A DNA stretch of 64,000 nucleotides, from NCBI GenBank assembly GCA_963813375.1, contig CAWEYT010000009.1, positions 186,001 through 250,000 on the forward strand, read 5' to 3'. The translations under genes were made by a program, and so were the position numbers. Of the stretch, positions 35,844-44,165 are shown in pieces. Source of the DNA: DASTFY01 sp963813375. Its GTDB lineage: Bacteria; Actinomycetota; Acidimicrobiia; Acidimicrobiales; Ilumatobacteraceae. The notes under the pieces were generated by a model. That model was not told the DNA's origin. It did not search any database and was given only the letters and a program-made list of their open reading frames with translations. Within the stretch, counting starts at the first letter, position 1; each line of letters opens with the position of its first letter.

Positions 35844-36449
35844 TCAGGGGCCGGACGGCTGGCAGGAACGGTCGGTGACCGAGAGGCGGCTGCCCGCTCC
35901 GATGCCCAGCGATGGGAGGTCGCCCTGGACGACCTCGATGGCGTCGGCGAACGGGCCGTCCGCCTGGTAGAGCGGGCAGCTCTCGCTGTCGGGCGGGCAC
36001 GGCTCCATGTCCGTGGCGGAGACGAAGGCCCCGTCGCCCGCGAAGAAGGCGATGGAGAGCGGCAGGACCGTGTCCTTCATCCAGAACGAGCCGGAGTGAT
36101 CAGCGCCGAAGCGGAAGAGCATCCCGTCGGCGCCGCCGAGCGACGTGACCTCCATCAGGCCGCGCTGGCGTTGGTCGCTCGACTCGGCCAGCCAGACACA
36201 GAGCTCCTCGGTGGTGCCGTCGTCCTGCGCGACCTCGATGACGACCGCCGAGTAGCCCTCGGGGACCACGGCCGCGCCGCCCGACGTCGTCGGTGCGCCG
36301 GTCGGGCGGGCAGGGGCAGGTGCTGGTACGACGGTTCCGGGCTCGGCCGACGACACCGCGTCGTCGCCGTCGCCGCCCCCGCCGCAGCCGGCCGACAGGG
36401 CCAGTGCCAGCAGCGCCGGCACGCTGGTCAGGACCCGGAGCCCGCGCAC
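35844..36449 (-). CDS. DUF192 lipoprotein
   Basis: A 201-residue exported lipoprotein: signal peptide with lipobox LSAGC near residue 22, a Gly/Asp/Pro linker to about 60, then the DUF192 domain with QRQRGLMEVTSLGGADGMLFRFGADHSGSFWMKDTVLPLSIAFF and ATDMEPC. DUF192 proteins are small beta-barrels of unknown function often anchored outside the membrane. Starts 23 bases from the divergent zinc-binding small protein. Confidence 0.85.
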   Translation of the reverse strand: MRGLRVLTSVPALLALALSAGCGGGGDGDDAVSSAEPGTVVPAPAPARPTGAPTTSGGAAVVPEGYSAVVIEVAQDDGTTEELCVWLAESSDQRQRGLMEVTSLGGADGMLFRFGADHSGSFWMKDTVLPLSIAFFAGDGAFVSATDMEPCPPDSESCPLYQADGPFADAIEVVQGDLPSLGIGAGSRLSVTDRSCQPSGP

Positions 36450-36472
36450 CGGGCCACGGTAGCGTCGCCCGC

Positions 36473-36649
36473 ATGCCGGGGACCTGCGACAGCTGCGGCC
36501 GCGACGAGGACGAGCTCACCGCCGTCCACCGCCTCTACACGACCCCCGGCACGTGGGAGTCGCCGGCCAGCGTCCAGCGCCTGGAGGAGACCGAGCGGTG
36601 GTGCTTCGCCTGCCTCAGCCACTACCCGCACGAGCGGATCGACGGCTGA
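36473..36649 (+). CDS. Small conserved protein with two CxxC knuckles
   Basis: A 58-residue cytoplasmic protein: GTCDSCGRDEDEL at the N-terminus and ERWCFACLSHYPHERIDG at the end. The paired CxxC motifs suggest one zinc ion. Similar short proteins are, to my knowledge, widespread in actinobacteria and unstudied. It is convergent with the DUF5318 gene, 10 bases apart. Confidence 0.7.
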   Translation: MPGTCDSCGRDEDELTAVHRLYTTPGTWESPASVQRLEETERWCFACLSHYPHERIDG

Positions 36650-36659
36650 ACGTCGCGCG

Positions 36660-37074
36660 TCAGCCGGTCCCGGACGTGCGGCGGGCGGGGCGGCTGCCGA
36701 GCGGCAGGACGCGCAAGAGGTGGTGCCACGAACAGCCGGGGCACACCTCCACGACGTACGCCTGGTACGACTCCGAGCGCCGGTTGAGCTCGCGCAGCTG
36801 GCGGGTGTCGGTGATGCAGCGCCCGTGCGCGGGGAGCCGGGGCCCGAACGCATACGTCACGAGCACCAGCTTCGCGATCTCGCAGATCGGGCAGTCCGTC
36901 TGCGTCGGCTGGCCGATGGAGCGCGGCGGCGCGGATGAGCTCCGGGTGCGCGTCACAGACCTGGTGCTGGGCCAGCCGTCCTTTGCGGTACTCGCGGATG
37001 AGCGCGCGCCGAGCCAGACGGTGGTCGACGACGCCGGATCCCACCCCCCGCAGCGACGACGCCTGGAACGCCAT
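36660..37074 (-). pseudogene. DUF5318 protein, frameshifted
   Basis: About 137 residues, matching the actinobacterial family known from mycobacterial Rv0049. The N-terminal part (VVDHRLARRALIREYRKGRLAQHQVCDAHPELIRAA) and the C-terminal part (DCPICEIAKLVLVTYAFGPRLP, AYVVEVCPGCSWHHLLRVLPLG) are in two frames, joined by one base near 36918-36930. Four cysteines (CPIC, CPGC) likely bind zinc. The DUF5318-PadR-ino1 order is conserved with mycobacteria. Function unknown. Confidence 0.82.
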
Positions 37075-37188
37075 GCGGCGAGAGGGTAGCGGGCGGTGCC
37101 GGGCGGCGCGTCCGGGTCCTCGTGCTTCCCCGGACCGTGTGAGCGCCGGTTGGCCGCCACGCGTTGCGGTCGCTCCATTCGTCTGGTA

Positions 37189-37209
37189 GATGTATCGATC
37201 CGATACATC
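37189..37209. promoter_or_regulatory. Candidate PadR operator
   Basis: GATGTATCG and CGATACATC form a perfect 9-base inverted repeat around ATC, 29 bases before the PadR start. PadR operators commonly carry ATGT and ACAT half-sites, both present here. Autoregulation of PadR and ino1, and perhaps the divergent DUF5318 gene, is the likely role. Confidence 0.65.
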
Positions 37210-37237
37210 GAGTGACGATGTAGTCCCAGCCGCACGA

Positions 37238-37909
37238 ATGATCGACCTCGCCATCCTCGGGCTCCTCCGGGAGCAGGACCTCCACGGCTACGAGCTGCGC
37301 AAGCGCGCCACCGAGCTGGCCGGTCTGCGACCGGCAGTGTCCTTCGGTGCCCTCTATCCGGCGCTGTCCCGCCTCGAGGCCGCCGGCGCGGTGCAGGTGG
37401 TCGACACGGCCGGCGCCCCGGATGCCGACGAGCCCGCGCTCCCCCTGACGGGCTCGCTGGCCGGCGAAGCCGCGGCCTTCCTGGCTCGATCCCGCAGCCG
37501 TACCGACCGCCCGGGTACCTCGCGCGGCCGGCGGACGCGGAAGGCGTACGGTCTCACCGAAGCGGGCCAGCAGTTGCTCCTCGACCTCATGGACGACCCG
37601 GCCAACGACGACCGGGCCTTCCCTCTCAAGGTGGCGTTCTGCCGCTACCTGCCGTCCTCTCGGCGCCTCGAGCTCTTCGAGCGACGCCGGGCCGCCCTCG
37701 CCGGTCGCCTGGCCGGCGAACGGTCCAGCCACCGTCCCGACCGTCACGCGACGGTCGCCGGTCGACTGGACCACTACCTGGGCTCCCTGCGGGAGCACGA
37801 TCACCAGACCATCCAGCACGACATCGCCTGGCTCGACGAGCTGATCGCTGACGAGCGCGCCGCGCTCAGCACGAGCAGCACGGGCCGGGAGGAGGACCCG
37901 CCATCATGA
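37238..37909 (+). CDS. PadR-family transcriptional regulator
   Basis: A 223-residue regulator. The winged helix spans residues 1-95 (DLAILGLLREQDLHGYELRKRATELAG, SFGALYPALSRLEAAGAV, KAYGLTEAGQQLL) with an insertion of about 40 residues in the wing, and a C-terminal dimerisation helix bundle follows. ATG at 37238 is chosen because the frame's earlier ATG at 37190 would place the operator palindrome inside the gene. Its stop overlaps the ino1 start by 4 bases, as in mycobacteria where PadR sits beside ino1. Confidence 0.9.
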   Translation: MIDLAILGLLREQDLHGYELRKRATELAGLRPAVSFGALYPALSRLEAAGAVQVVDTAGAPDADEPALPLTGSLAGEAAAFLARSRSRTDRPGTSRGRRTRKAYGLTEAGQQLLLDLMDDPANDDRAFPLKVAFCRYLPSSRRLELFERRRAALAGRLAGERSSHRPDRHATVAGRLDHYLGSLREHDHQTIQHDIAWLDELIADERAALSTSSTGREEDPPS

Positions 37910-38976
37910 CCATCCGCCTCGCCATCGCCGGCGTCGGGAACTGCGCCAGCTCCCTGGTGCAGGGCCTGGAGTACTACGAGAACGCCGACCCCAACGAGTC
38001 CGTGCCCGGTCTCATGCACGTCGTCCTCGGTGGGTACCACATCCGCGACATCGAGGTCGTGGCCGCCTTCGACGTCGACGCCACGAAGGTCGGCCTCGAC
38101 GTCGGCAAGGCCATCCTCGCCGGCCACAACAACACGGTGAAGTTCGCCGACGTGCCCGACCTGGGCGTGCCGGTGCTGCGGGGCCCGACCCTCGACGGGC
38201 TCGGGAAGTACTACCGCCAGGTCGTCGAGGAGTCACCGACCGAGCCGGTGGACGTGGCCCGAGCCCTGCGCGATGCCCGCGCCGACGTGCTGGTCTCGTA
38301 CCTCCCGGTGGGCTCCGAGGAGGCGCAGAAGCACTACGCCCAGGCCTGCCTCGACGCCGGGGTGGCCTTCGTCAACGCCATCCCGGTGTTCATCGCCTCC
38401 GATCCCGAGTGGGCGGCCAAGTTCGAGGCCGCCGGTGTGCCGATCGTCGGCGACGACATCAAGAGCCAGGTCGGCGCCACCATCGTGCACCGCATCCTGG
38501 CCCGCCTGTTCGAGGACCGGGGCATGGTGCTCGACCGCACGTACCAGCTCAACGTGGGCGGGAACATGGACTTCATGAACATGCTCGAGCGCGAGCGGCT
38601 GGAGTCCAAGAAGATCTCGAAGACGCAGTCGGTCACCAGCCAGATCGACAACGGCATCGAGGCCGAGGACGTCCACATCGGCCCGTCGGACCACGTGGCC
38701 TGGCTGCAGGACCGCAAGTGGGCCTACATCCGCCTCGAGGGCCGCAACTTCGGTGACGTGCCGCTCAACGTCGAGCTCAAGCTCGAGGTGTGGGACTCGC
38801 CCAACTCGGCCGGCGTCATCATCGACGCCGTCCGCTGCGCCAAGGTGGCCAAGGACCGGGGCCTGGGCGGCCCGCTGCTCGGGCCGTCGGCCTACTTCAT
38901 GAAGTCGCCGCCGGTGCAGTACCGCGACGAGGAGGCCCGCGTCATGGTCGAGGACTTCGCCGCCGGCACCGACTGA
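37906..38976 (+). CDS. ino1: Inositol-3-phosphate synthase
   Basis: NAD-dependent enzyme of 356 residues isomerising glucose 6-phosphate to inositol 1-phosphate, for phosphatidylinositol and mycothiol-type compounds. N-terminal AGVGNCASSLVQGLEYY binds NAD; GDDIKSQVGATIVHR, NVGGNMDFMNMLERERLESKKISKT and SPNSAGVIIDAVRCAKVA are the catalytic-domain blocks. It is the short actinobacterial/archaeal form and is coupled to PadR. Confidence 0.96.
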   Translation: MTIRLAIAGVGNCASSLVQGLEYYENADPNESVPGLMHVVLGGYHIRDIEVVAAFDVDATKVGLDVGKAILAGHNNTVKFADVPDLGVPVLRGPTLDGLGKYYRQVVEESPTEPVDVARALRDARADVLVSYLPVGSEEAQKHYAQACLDAGVAFVNAIPVFIASDPEWAAKFEAAGVPIVGDDIKSQVGATIVHRILARLFEDRGMVLDRTYQLNVGGNMDFMNMLERERLESKKISKTQSVTSQIDNGIEAEDVHIGPSDHVAWLQDRKWAYIRLEGRNFGDVPLNVELKLEVWDSPNSAGVIIDAVRCAKVAKDRGLGGPLLGPSAYFMKSPPVQYRDEEARVMVEDFAAGTD

Positions 38977-39002
38977 CGACAGCCGGCGAACCAGGCCGCC
39001 GC

Positions 39003-40208
39003 TCACACGACCCTGGCGCCGTCCTTCCAGACCTGACGCACTCGCGTCCCGAGCCCTGCCAGATCGGCCAGCGGGTCACCCTCGACGACCACGACGTCGG
39101 CCCGCTTGCCGATCTCCAGCCCGCCCAGCTCCTCCTCCAGGCCCATCAGCTCGGCCGCGGTCCGCGTGGTCGCGACGAGGGCCTGGGCGGGCGTCATCCC
39201 GCAGCCGACCATGAGCTCCAGCTCGCGCAGGTTCTGGCCGTGGGGCGCGACGCCGCTGTCGGTGCCCATGGCCACCTTGACCCCGGCGTCGACGGCGGCA
39301 CGGATGGACGCCGCGTGGGTCTCCATCACCATGACCGTCTTGTCGATCATCACCTGGGGGACCGGCACGCCGCGGTCGCGGGCCTCGAGCACGCCGAGCG
39401 GGGCCACGAGGGTGGGCACCAGGTAGGTCCCCCGGTCGAGCATCATCCCGATCGCCTCGTCGTCCAGGTAGATGCCGTGCTCGATGGACCGGATGCCGTT
39501 GCGGATGGCGGCCTTGATGCCCTCGGTGGCCTGGGCGTGCGCCATCACGAAGCGGCCGGCGGCCGTCGCCTCCTCCACGAGGACGGCCAGCTCGGCATCG
39601 CGGAAGTGACCGTGGCGCGGGTCGTCCCTCGGGGACAGCACGCCTCCGCTGGTGGCCACCTTGATGACGTCGGCGCCGGCGCGAACGAGCTCGCGGACGC
39701 GGCGGCGCATCTCGTCCGGACCATCCACGATCGGATCCGGGACACCCGGGTAGGGAACGAAGAACGACGGCACGATCGCCCCGCACACCTGCCAGTCGTC
39801 GCCGTGACCGCCGGTCTGGCTGAGCATGGTGATCGAGATCTGCAGGCGCGGCCCGGCCACCAGGCCCTGCTCCACCGCCGTCTTCATGCCCAGGTCGGCG
39901 CCCGCCGCGTCGCGCGCGGTCGTGATGCCGGTGGCCAGGGTCACCCGCATGTTCTCGATGGCCTCGTAGAAGTTCAGGGAGAACGGGGTCTGCTGGCGGC
40001 GCAGCGCGTTGATGTCCGTCACGGCCAGGTGGACGTGGCAGTCGAACAGGCCCGGGAGCAGCGTGTGCCCGCGGCAATCGACAGCGGTGTCACCGTCGAG
40101 GTCGAGCCCCACGTCGACGATGCGGCCGTCCTCGACGACCACGTCCCCGTCGCGGAGCTGGTCGGTGCCGTCGAAGATCCTGCCGCCCCGCAACACGGTC
40201 CTGGCCAT
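39003..40208 (-). CDS. Metal-dependent amidohydrolase (imidazolonepropionase/prolidase-like)
   Basis: A 401-residue amidohydrolase-superfamily enzyme. Metal and catalytic motifs are GLFDCHVHLAV (HxH), VIKVATSGG (bridging Lys), MAHAQATEG, SIEHGIYLD and MGTDSGVAPHG (Asp). The composite beta-sandwich is formed by both termini (GGRIFDGTDQLRDGDVVVEDGRIVDVG, GKRADVVVVEGDPLADL). Members hydrolyse dipeptides, lactones or cyclic amides; the substrate is open. ATG at 40208. Confidence 0.88.
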   Translation of the reverse strand: MARTVLRGGRIFDGTDQLRDGDVVVEDGRIVDVGLDLDGDTAVDCRGHTLLPGLFDCHVHLAVTDINALRRQQTPFSLNFYEAIENMRVTLATGITTARDAAGADLGMKTAVEQGLVAGPRLQISITMLSQTGGHGDDWQVCGAIVPSFFVPYPGVPDPIVDGPDEMRRRVRELVRAGADVIKVATSGGVLSPRDDPRHGHFRDAELAVLVEEATAAGRFVMAHAQATEGIKAAIRNGIRSIEHGIYLDDEAIGMMLDRGTYLVPTLVAPLGVLEARDRGVPVPQVMIDKTVMVMETHAASIRAAVDAGVKVAMGTDSGVAPHGQNLRELELMVGCGMTPAQALVATTRTAAELMGLEEELGGLEIGKRADVVVVEGDPLADLAGLGTRVRQVWKDGARVV

Positions 40209-40300
40209 CGCGGGGCACGGTAACGCGCTCGCGCACCGCGCCGGCCGCCATCACCGCCGCCATCCACCGCAGGGAGCCGGGAGAGGGTCATCATGGCGAG

Positions 40301-40879
40301 ATGGTGAGCGCCATCTCCTACGGAACGGGCGTCCCCGACGAGGGCGAGCTGCGGCTGTGCGGTGACGTCGCCGGCAAGCGGGTGATCGAGTTGGGCGGTA
40401 CCGCCAACGCCATCGCCTTCGCGGAGCGCGGCGCCCGGGCCATGGCCGCCGTCCCGGCCGATGCCATGGCCGACGGACGTGAGCAGGCCGAGCAGGCCGG
40501 CGTACGGGTGGAGTTCCACGGGGGCGACATCGCCGACCTCGGCTTCGCCACCAGCGGCTCGGTCGACCTCGTCTTCTCCACCGCCTTCGACGTGGTCGAC
40601 GACCTGGCGCGCGTGCTCCGCCAGGCGCACCGCGTGCTCCGGCCGGAGGCCTCGCTGGTGTTCGCCGTGCCCCACCCGATGGCCGCCATGCTCGAGGGCG
40701 GCGAGGTCGTGCTGCGACGGGGCTACGGCGCCGGCACCCGGACGACGAGCGACTACTTCATGGCCGTCATGCGGGCCAACTTCCGGGTGGACGTCATGGC
40801 CGAGCCCCTGCCCCTCGGCCAGACCGGCGCGCTCATCCCGGCCGCGCTCGTCATGCGGGCCAAGAAGCTCGGCGTGTAG
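40301..40879 (+). CDS. Class I SAM-dependent methyltransferase-like protein
   Basis: A 192-residue protein with a Rossmann-type methyltransferase arrangement: VIELGGTANAIAFAERGARAMAAVPADAMADG (SAM site variant with ELGGT), VEFHGGDIADLGF (acidic loop), VDLVFSTAFDVVDDLARVLRQAHRVLRPEASLVFAVPHP (Methyltransf_11-like). Shorter than usual, so it may be a degenerate or small-substrate member. GGGAGAGG precedes the start by about 20 bases. Confidence 0.72.
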   Translation: MVSAISYGTGVPDEGELRLCGDVAGKRVIELGGTANAIAFAERGARAMAAVPADAMADGREQAEQAGVRVEFHGGDIADLGFATSGSVDLVFSTAFDVVDDLARVLRQAHRVLRPEASLVFAVPHPMAAMLEGGEVVLRRGYGAGTRTTSDYFMAVMRANFRVDVMAEPLPLGQTGALIPAALVMRAKKLGV

Positions 40880-40923
40880 GAAGGGCGCTCCGCGGCGCGG
40901 CGCAGCGGCAGGCGTGCGGCCGC

Positions 40924-42348
40924 TCAGGCGTCCTGCTGGCGGGTGGCCCACCACGCGTCGAGGCGGCGGCCGGCCTCCTCCTCGCCGAGCACCCCTTCCT
41001 CGAGGCGCAGCTCCAGCAGGTAGGCCACCGCCTCCCCGACCAGCGGTCCGGGCGCCAGACCGAGGCGGGCCATCACCTGGTTGCCGTCCAGCTCGGGCCG
41101 GATGGCCTTGAGCTCCTCCTGCACCGCCAGCTCGTCGATGCGGGCCTCCAGCTCGTCCATGCGGGCGGCGAGCATGGCGGCCTTGCGCTCGTTGCGGGTC
41201 GTGCAGTCGCAACGCGTCAGCACGTTCAGCTCGCCGAGCAGATCCCCGGCATCGCGCACGTAGCGACGGACGGCCGCGTCCGTCCAGCCCATCTTGTACG
41301 TGTGGAAGCGGAGGTGCAGCTCGACCAGTCGGGTGATGGCCTCGACGTCGGCGTTCGAGTAACGCAGGGCCTGCAGCCGGTCACGGGTCATCCGTGCGCC
41401 GACCACCTCGTGGTGGTGGAAGGTCACGCCCTTGCCCTTGCGGTAGCCGCGCGTCTTCGGCTTGCCGATGTCGTGGAACAGCGCCGCCAACCGCGTGCGC
41501 CGGAAGTCGAACGGGGGTCTCGCCGGGCGGACGGCGGGCGGACGGACGTTCTCGACGACGGCGATCGTGTGGCTGAGCACGTCCTTGTGCCGGTGGATGG
41601 GGTCCTGCTCGAGACGCATGGCCGGGAGCTCGGGCAGGAACTCCTCGGCCAGGCCGGTCTCGATCACGAACCAGAGGCCCGACCCCGGGCGATCGACCGT
41701 GATCAGCTTGTCCAGCTCGTCGCGGATGCGCTCGGCCGACACGATCGAGAGGCGGTGGCGCATGGCCGACACCGCGGCCGCCAGCTCCGGCACCGGCTCC
41801 AGCTGGTAGCCGGCCAGGAACCGGGCGGCCCGCAGCATCCGCAGTGGGTCGTCGCTGAAACTCTCCTCCGGGGAGATCGGGCTGCGCAGCACGTGGGCGG
41901 CGAGATCGGCGGCGCCACCGAAGGGATCGACGAGTGTCGGTGCGTCGCTCGTCAGCTCCAGCGCCATGGCGTTGACGGTGAAGTCCCGGCGGGACAGGTC
42001 GACCTCGATGGCGTCCGCGAACACCACGTCCGGCTTGCGGGACTCCGGCTCGTAGACCTCGGCGCGGTGGGTGGTGATCTCATAGGCCTGCGACCCCCGG
42101 CGGGCGCCGATGGTCCCGAAGCGCTCACCCTGGGTCCACATCGCCTCGGCCCAACCGTCGAGGATGGCCTTGATCTCGTCGGGGCGGGCGTCGGTCGTGG
42201 CGTCCACGTCCTGGTCGACAACCTCTCGCCCCACGAGGAGATCGCGCACCGTGCCGCCGACCAGGTACAGCCGCCGGCCCGCGCCGCGGAACCGGTCGGC
42301 GAGCGGCGAGAGCTCGGCCAGGAGCGGGGCGAAGCGGTCGGGGACCAC
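40924..42348 (-). CDS. cca: CCA tRNA nucleotidyltransferase / poly(A)-polymerase family
   Basis: Class II nucleotidyltransferase of 474 residues. Head domain LYLVGGTVRDLLVGREVVDQDVDATTDARPDEI with catalytic acidic pair, RRDFTVNAMALELTSD and DPLRMLRAARFLAGY; then an HD domain (LAALFHDIGKPKTRGYRKGKGVTFHHHEVVGA). In actinobacteria one gene of this type at this locus (pcnA in mycobacteria) usually adds CCA. Divergent from nothing nearby; it converges with the methyltransferase. Confidence 0.93.
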   Translation of the reverse strand: MVPDRFAPLLAELSPLADRFRGAGRRLYLVGGTVRDLLVGREVVDQDVDATTDARPDEIKAILDGWAEAMWTQGERFGTIGARRGSQAYEITTHRAEVYEPESRKPDVVFADAIEVDLSRRDFTVNAMALELTSDAPTLVDPFGGAADLAAHVLRSPISPEESFSDDPLRMLRAARFLAGYQLEPVPELAAAVSAMRHRLSIVSAERIRDELDKLITVDRPGSGLWFVIETGLAEEFLPELPAMRLEQDPIHRHKDVLSHTIAVVENVRPPAVRPARPPFDFRRTRLAALFHDIGKPKTRGYRKGKGVTFHHHEVVGARMTRDRLQALRYSNADVEAITRLVELHLRFHTYKMGWTDAAVRRYVRDAGDLLGELNVLTRCDCTTRNERKAAMLAARMDELEARIDELAVQEELKAIRPELDGNQVMARLGLAPGPLVGEAVAYLLELRLEEGVLGEEEAGRRLDAWWATRQQDA

Positions 42349-42374
42349 GCGGAGAGGCTAGGGCGAGCGAGGTG

Positions 42375-43391
42375 TCAAGCCGGGAGCAGATCGGCCCAGT
42401 GACCGGCCACCGCGTCCAGCACCCGCTGGCCGGGGCCCCCGGCAGACGGCTTCTCCGGGAGGTGCTCGACGCCGAGCAAGGCCGCCATCGCCGCGGCGGA
42501 CGAGTCGGTGAGGGCCTGGAGGTCGTACCCGCCCTCCAGGACCATGAGGCAGCGACCGGCGGGGACGAGCTCCAGCAGCCGCGCGGTCATCAGCGCGTAG
42601 TCGCCCGACGTCAGGCCCAGATCCGTGATGGGGTCACGCCGGTGGGCGTCGAACCCCGCCGAGATGATGAGCCAGGTCGGCTCGAAGGAACCGACCAGCG
42701 GGGCCACGATCCGGTCGATGGCGGCCAGGTAGATCTCGCCCGTGGCCCGCGGAGGCAGCGGGATGTTGAGGTTGCAACCAAACCCCGCGCCTTCACCTCG
42801 TTCGGCGATGCCACCGGTGCCGGGATAGAGCGGCCACTGGTGGAACGACACGTAGAACACGGTCGGGTGCTCGTAGAAGATGTCCTGGGTGCCGTTGCCG
42901 TGGTGCGCGTCGTAGTCGACGATGAGCACCCGCTCGCCCTGCTCGGCCAGCGCCGCCGCGGTGACGGCCACGTTGTTGACGAGGCAGAAGCCCATGGCCC
43001 GGTTGCGGGTGGCGTGGTGCCCGGGCGGGCGCACGGCGCAGAACGCCGCCCGTGCCTCGCCGGCGGCGAGGGCCTCCGCCGCCCGCAGGACGCCGCCGGC
43101 CCCGAGCAGGCACGCCTCCCAGGTGGCAGGACAGGCCGCGGTGTCGGGGTCGAGGTAGCCGCCGCCTTCCACCTCCGAGATGTACTGGAGCTGGTCCAGG
43201 TAGTCGCCCGGGTGGACGCGCTCCAACTCGTCGCGCGTGGCGTGACGCGGCTCCAGGGGCACGAGGGCGTCCGCCACCGGCGTCAGGTGCGCCCCCTCCA
43301 GCACGGCCCCCAGCCGTTCCGGCCGTTCGGGGTGGTAGGGCGTCGCCATGTGCTCCAGATAACGAGGGTGCGTGGCGAAGAGGAGGCCCAC
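42375..43391 (-). CDS. Histone-deacetylase/acetoin-utilisation-family amidohydrolase
   Basis: Zinc deacetylase of 338 residues. Motifs: FCAVRPPGHHATRNRAMGFCLVNNVAV (catalytic His pair), VLIVDYDAHHGNGTQDIFY (Asp and His ligands), IISAGFDAHRRDP (Asp ligand) and VLEGGYDLQAL. Bacterial members remove acyl groups from polyamines, acetoin-pathway enzymes or proteins. GTG at 43391 is preferred over ATG at 43349 since it retains the LFATHPRYLEH segment seen in homologues. Divergent from the GNAT gene with an 18-base gap. Confidence 0.9.
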   Translation of the reverse strand: MGLLFATHPRYLEHMATPYHPERPERLGAVLEGAHLTPVADALVPLEPRHATRDELERVHPGDYLDQLQYISEVEGGGYLDPDTAACPATWEACLLGAGGVLRAAEALAAGEARAAFCAVRPPGHHATRNRAMGFCLVNNVAVTAAALAEQGERVLIVDYDAHHGNGTQDIFYEHPTVFYVSFHQWPLYPGTGGIAERGEGAGFGCNLNIPLPPRATGEIYLAAIDRIVAPLVGSFEPTWLIISAGFDAHRRDPITDLGLTSGDYALMTARLLELVPAGRCLMVLEGGYDLQALTDSSAAAMAALLGVEHLPEKPSAGGPGQRVLDAVAGHWADLLPA

Positions 43392-43409
43392 GAGTCGAAC
43401 GCTACCGTC

Positions 43410-44165
43410 ATGGGAGTGGTCCGGTTCAGCCGTCGCCTGACCGGCCCCGAGGTGGTGCTCCGGGCCGGCGCAGCCGCTGTCCGCGTGCGCCCCTGGCCGG
43501 CGGACGCGAGGACCGCGCAGGTCGTACCCGTGCCCGGTGCCGTCCTGCCCTCCGCCCAAGAGATCGTCCGCTGGTTGGGCGGACTGTCGCGCCTCGGCTA
43601 CGCCAGGGTCAGGACGGCGGCACTGGCCGCTCCGGACCAGCGCCCGTACCGCGAAGCCGGCCTCGACGCCCTCGAGGAGCTCGTGCTGCTCCGCCGACCG
43701 CTCGACGGACGGCCGGCGCGGGCGGTCCACAAGGTCCGGCGGGCGACGCGCGCCGACTGGCCGGTCCTCCCCGATCTCGACGCGGCGGCCTTCGGCGATG
43801 CCTGGCACCTCGACCGCGCCGCCATCGTCGACGCCTGCCGCGCCACGCCGCGCCACCGCCTGCGGGTGGCCGACGGTGGCCCAGGCTCGACTTCTGGGCC
43901 CGTCGGCTACGTCGTGAACGGTCGAGCGGGCACGACCGGGTACGTCCAGCGGCTCGCCGTCCGTCCCGAGGCGACCGGCCAGGGCTGGGGAACGGCGCTC
44001 GTGGTCGACGGGCTCCGCTGGATGGCGGCGGCCGGCTGCGGGGAGGTCCTGGTCAACACCCACAACGACAACCACCGGGCCCTCGCGCTCTACGGACACC
44101 TCGGCTTCACGCCCCTGCCCGACGGCCTCGTGGTGCTCGGGTCCGCGCTCGGGAGCCGGCCGTGA
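43410..44165 (+). CDS. GNAT-family N-acetyltransferase
   Basis: A 251-residue acetyl-CoA-dependent transferase. The C-terminal GNAT domain (about 115-250) has VGYVVNGRAGTTGYVQRLAVRPEATGQGWGTALV, the acetyl-CoA loop, then VLVNTHNDNHRALALYGHLGFTPL. The N-terminal 115 residues form a second, degenerate GNAT-like half. In mycobacteria a MutT gene occupies this place. Stop overlaps the DUF6049 start (GTGA). Confidence 0.88.
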   Translation: MGVVRFSRRLTGPEVVLRAGAAAVRVRPWPADARTAQVVPVPGAVLPSAQEIVRWLGGLSRLGYARVRTAALAAPDQRPYREAGLDALEELVLLRRPLDGRPARAVHKVRRATRADWPVLPDLDAAAFGDAWHLDRAAIVDACRATPRHRLRVADGGPGSTSGPVGYVVNGRAGTTGYVQRLAVRPEATGQGWGTALVVDGLRWMAAAGCGEVLVNTHNDNHRALALYGHLGFTPLPDGLVVLGSALGSRP

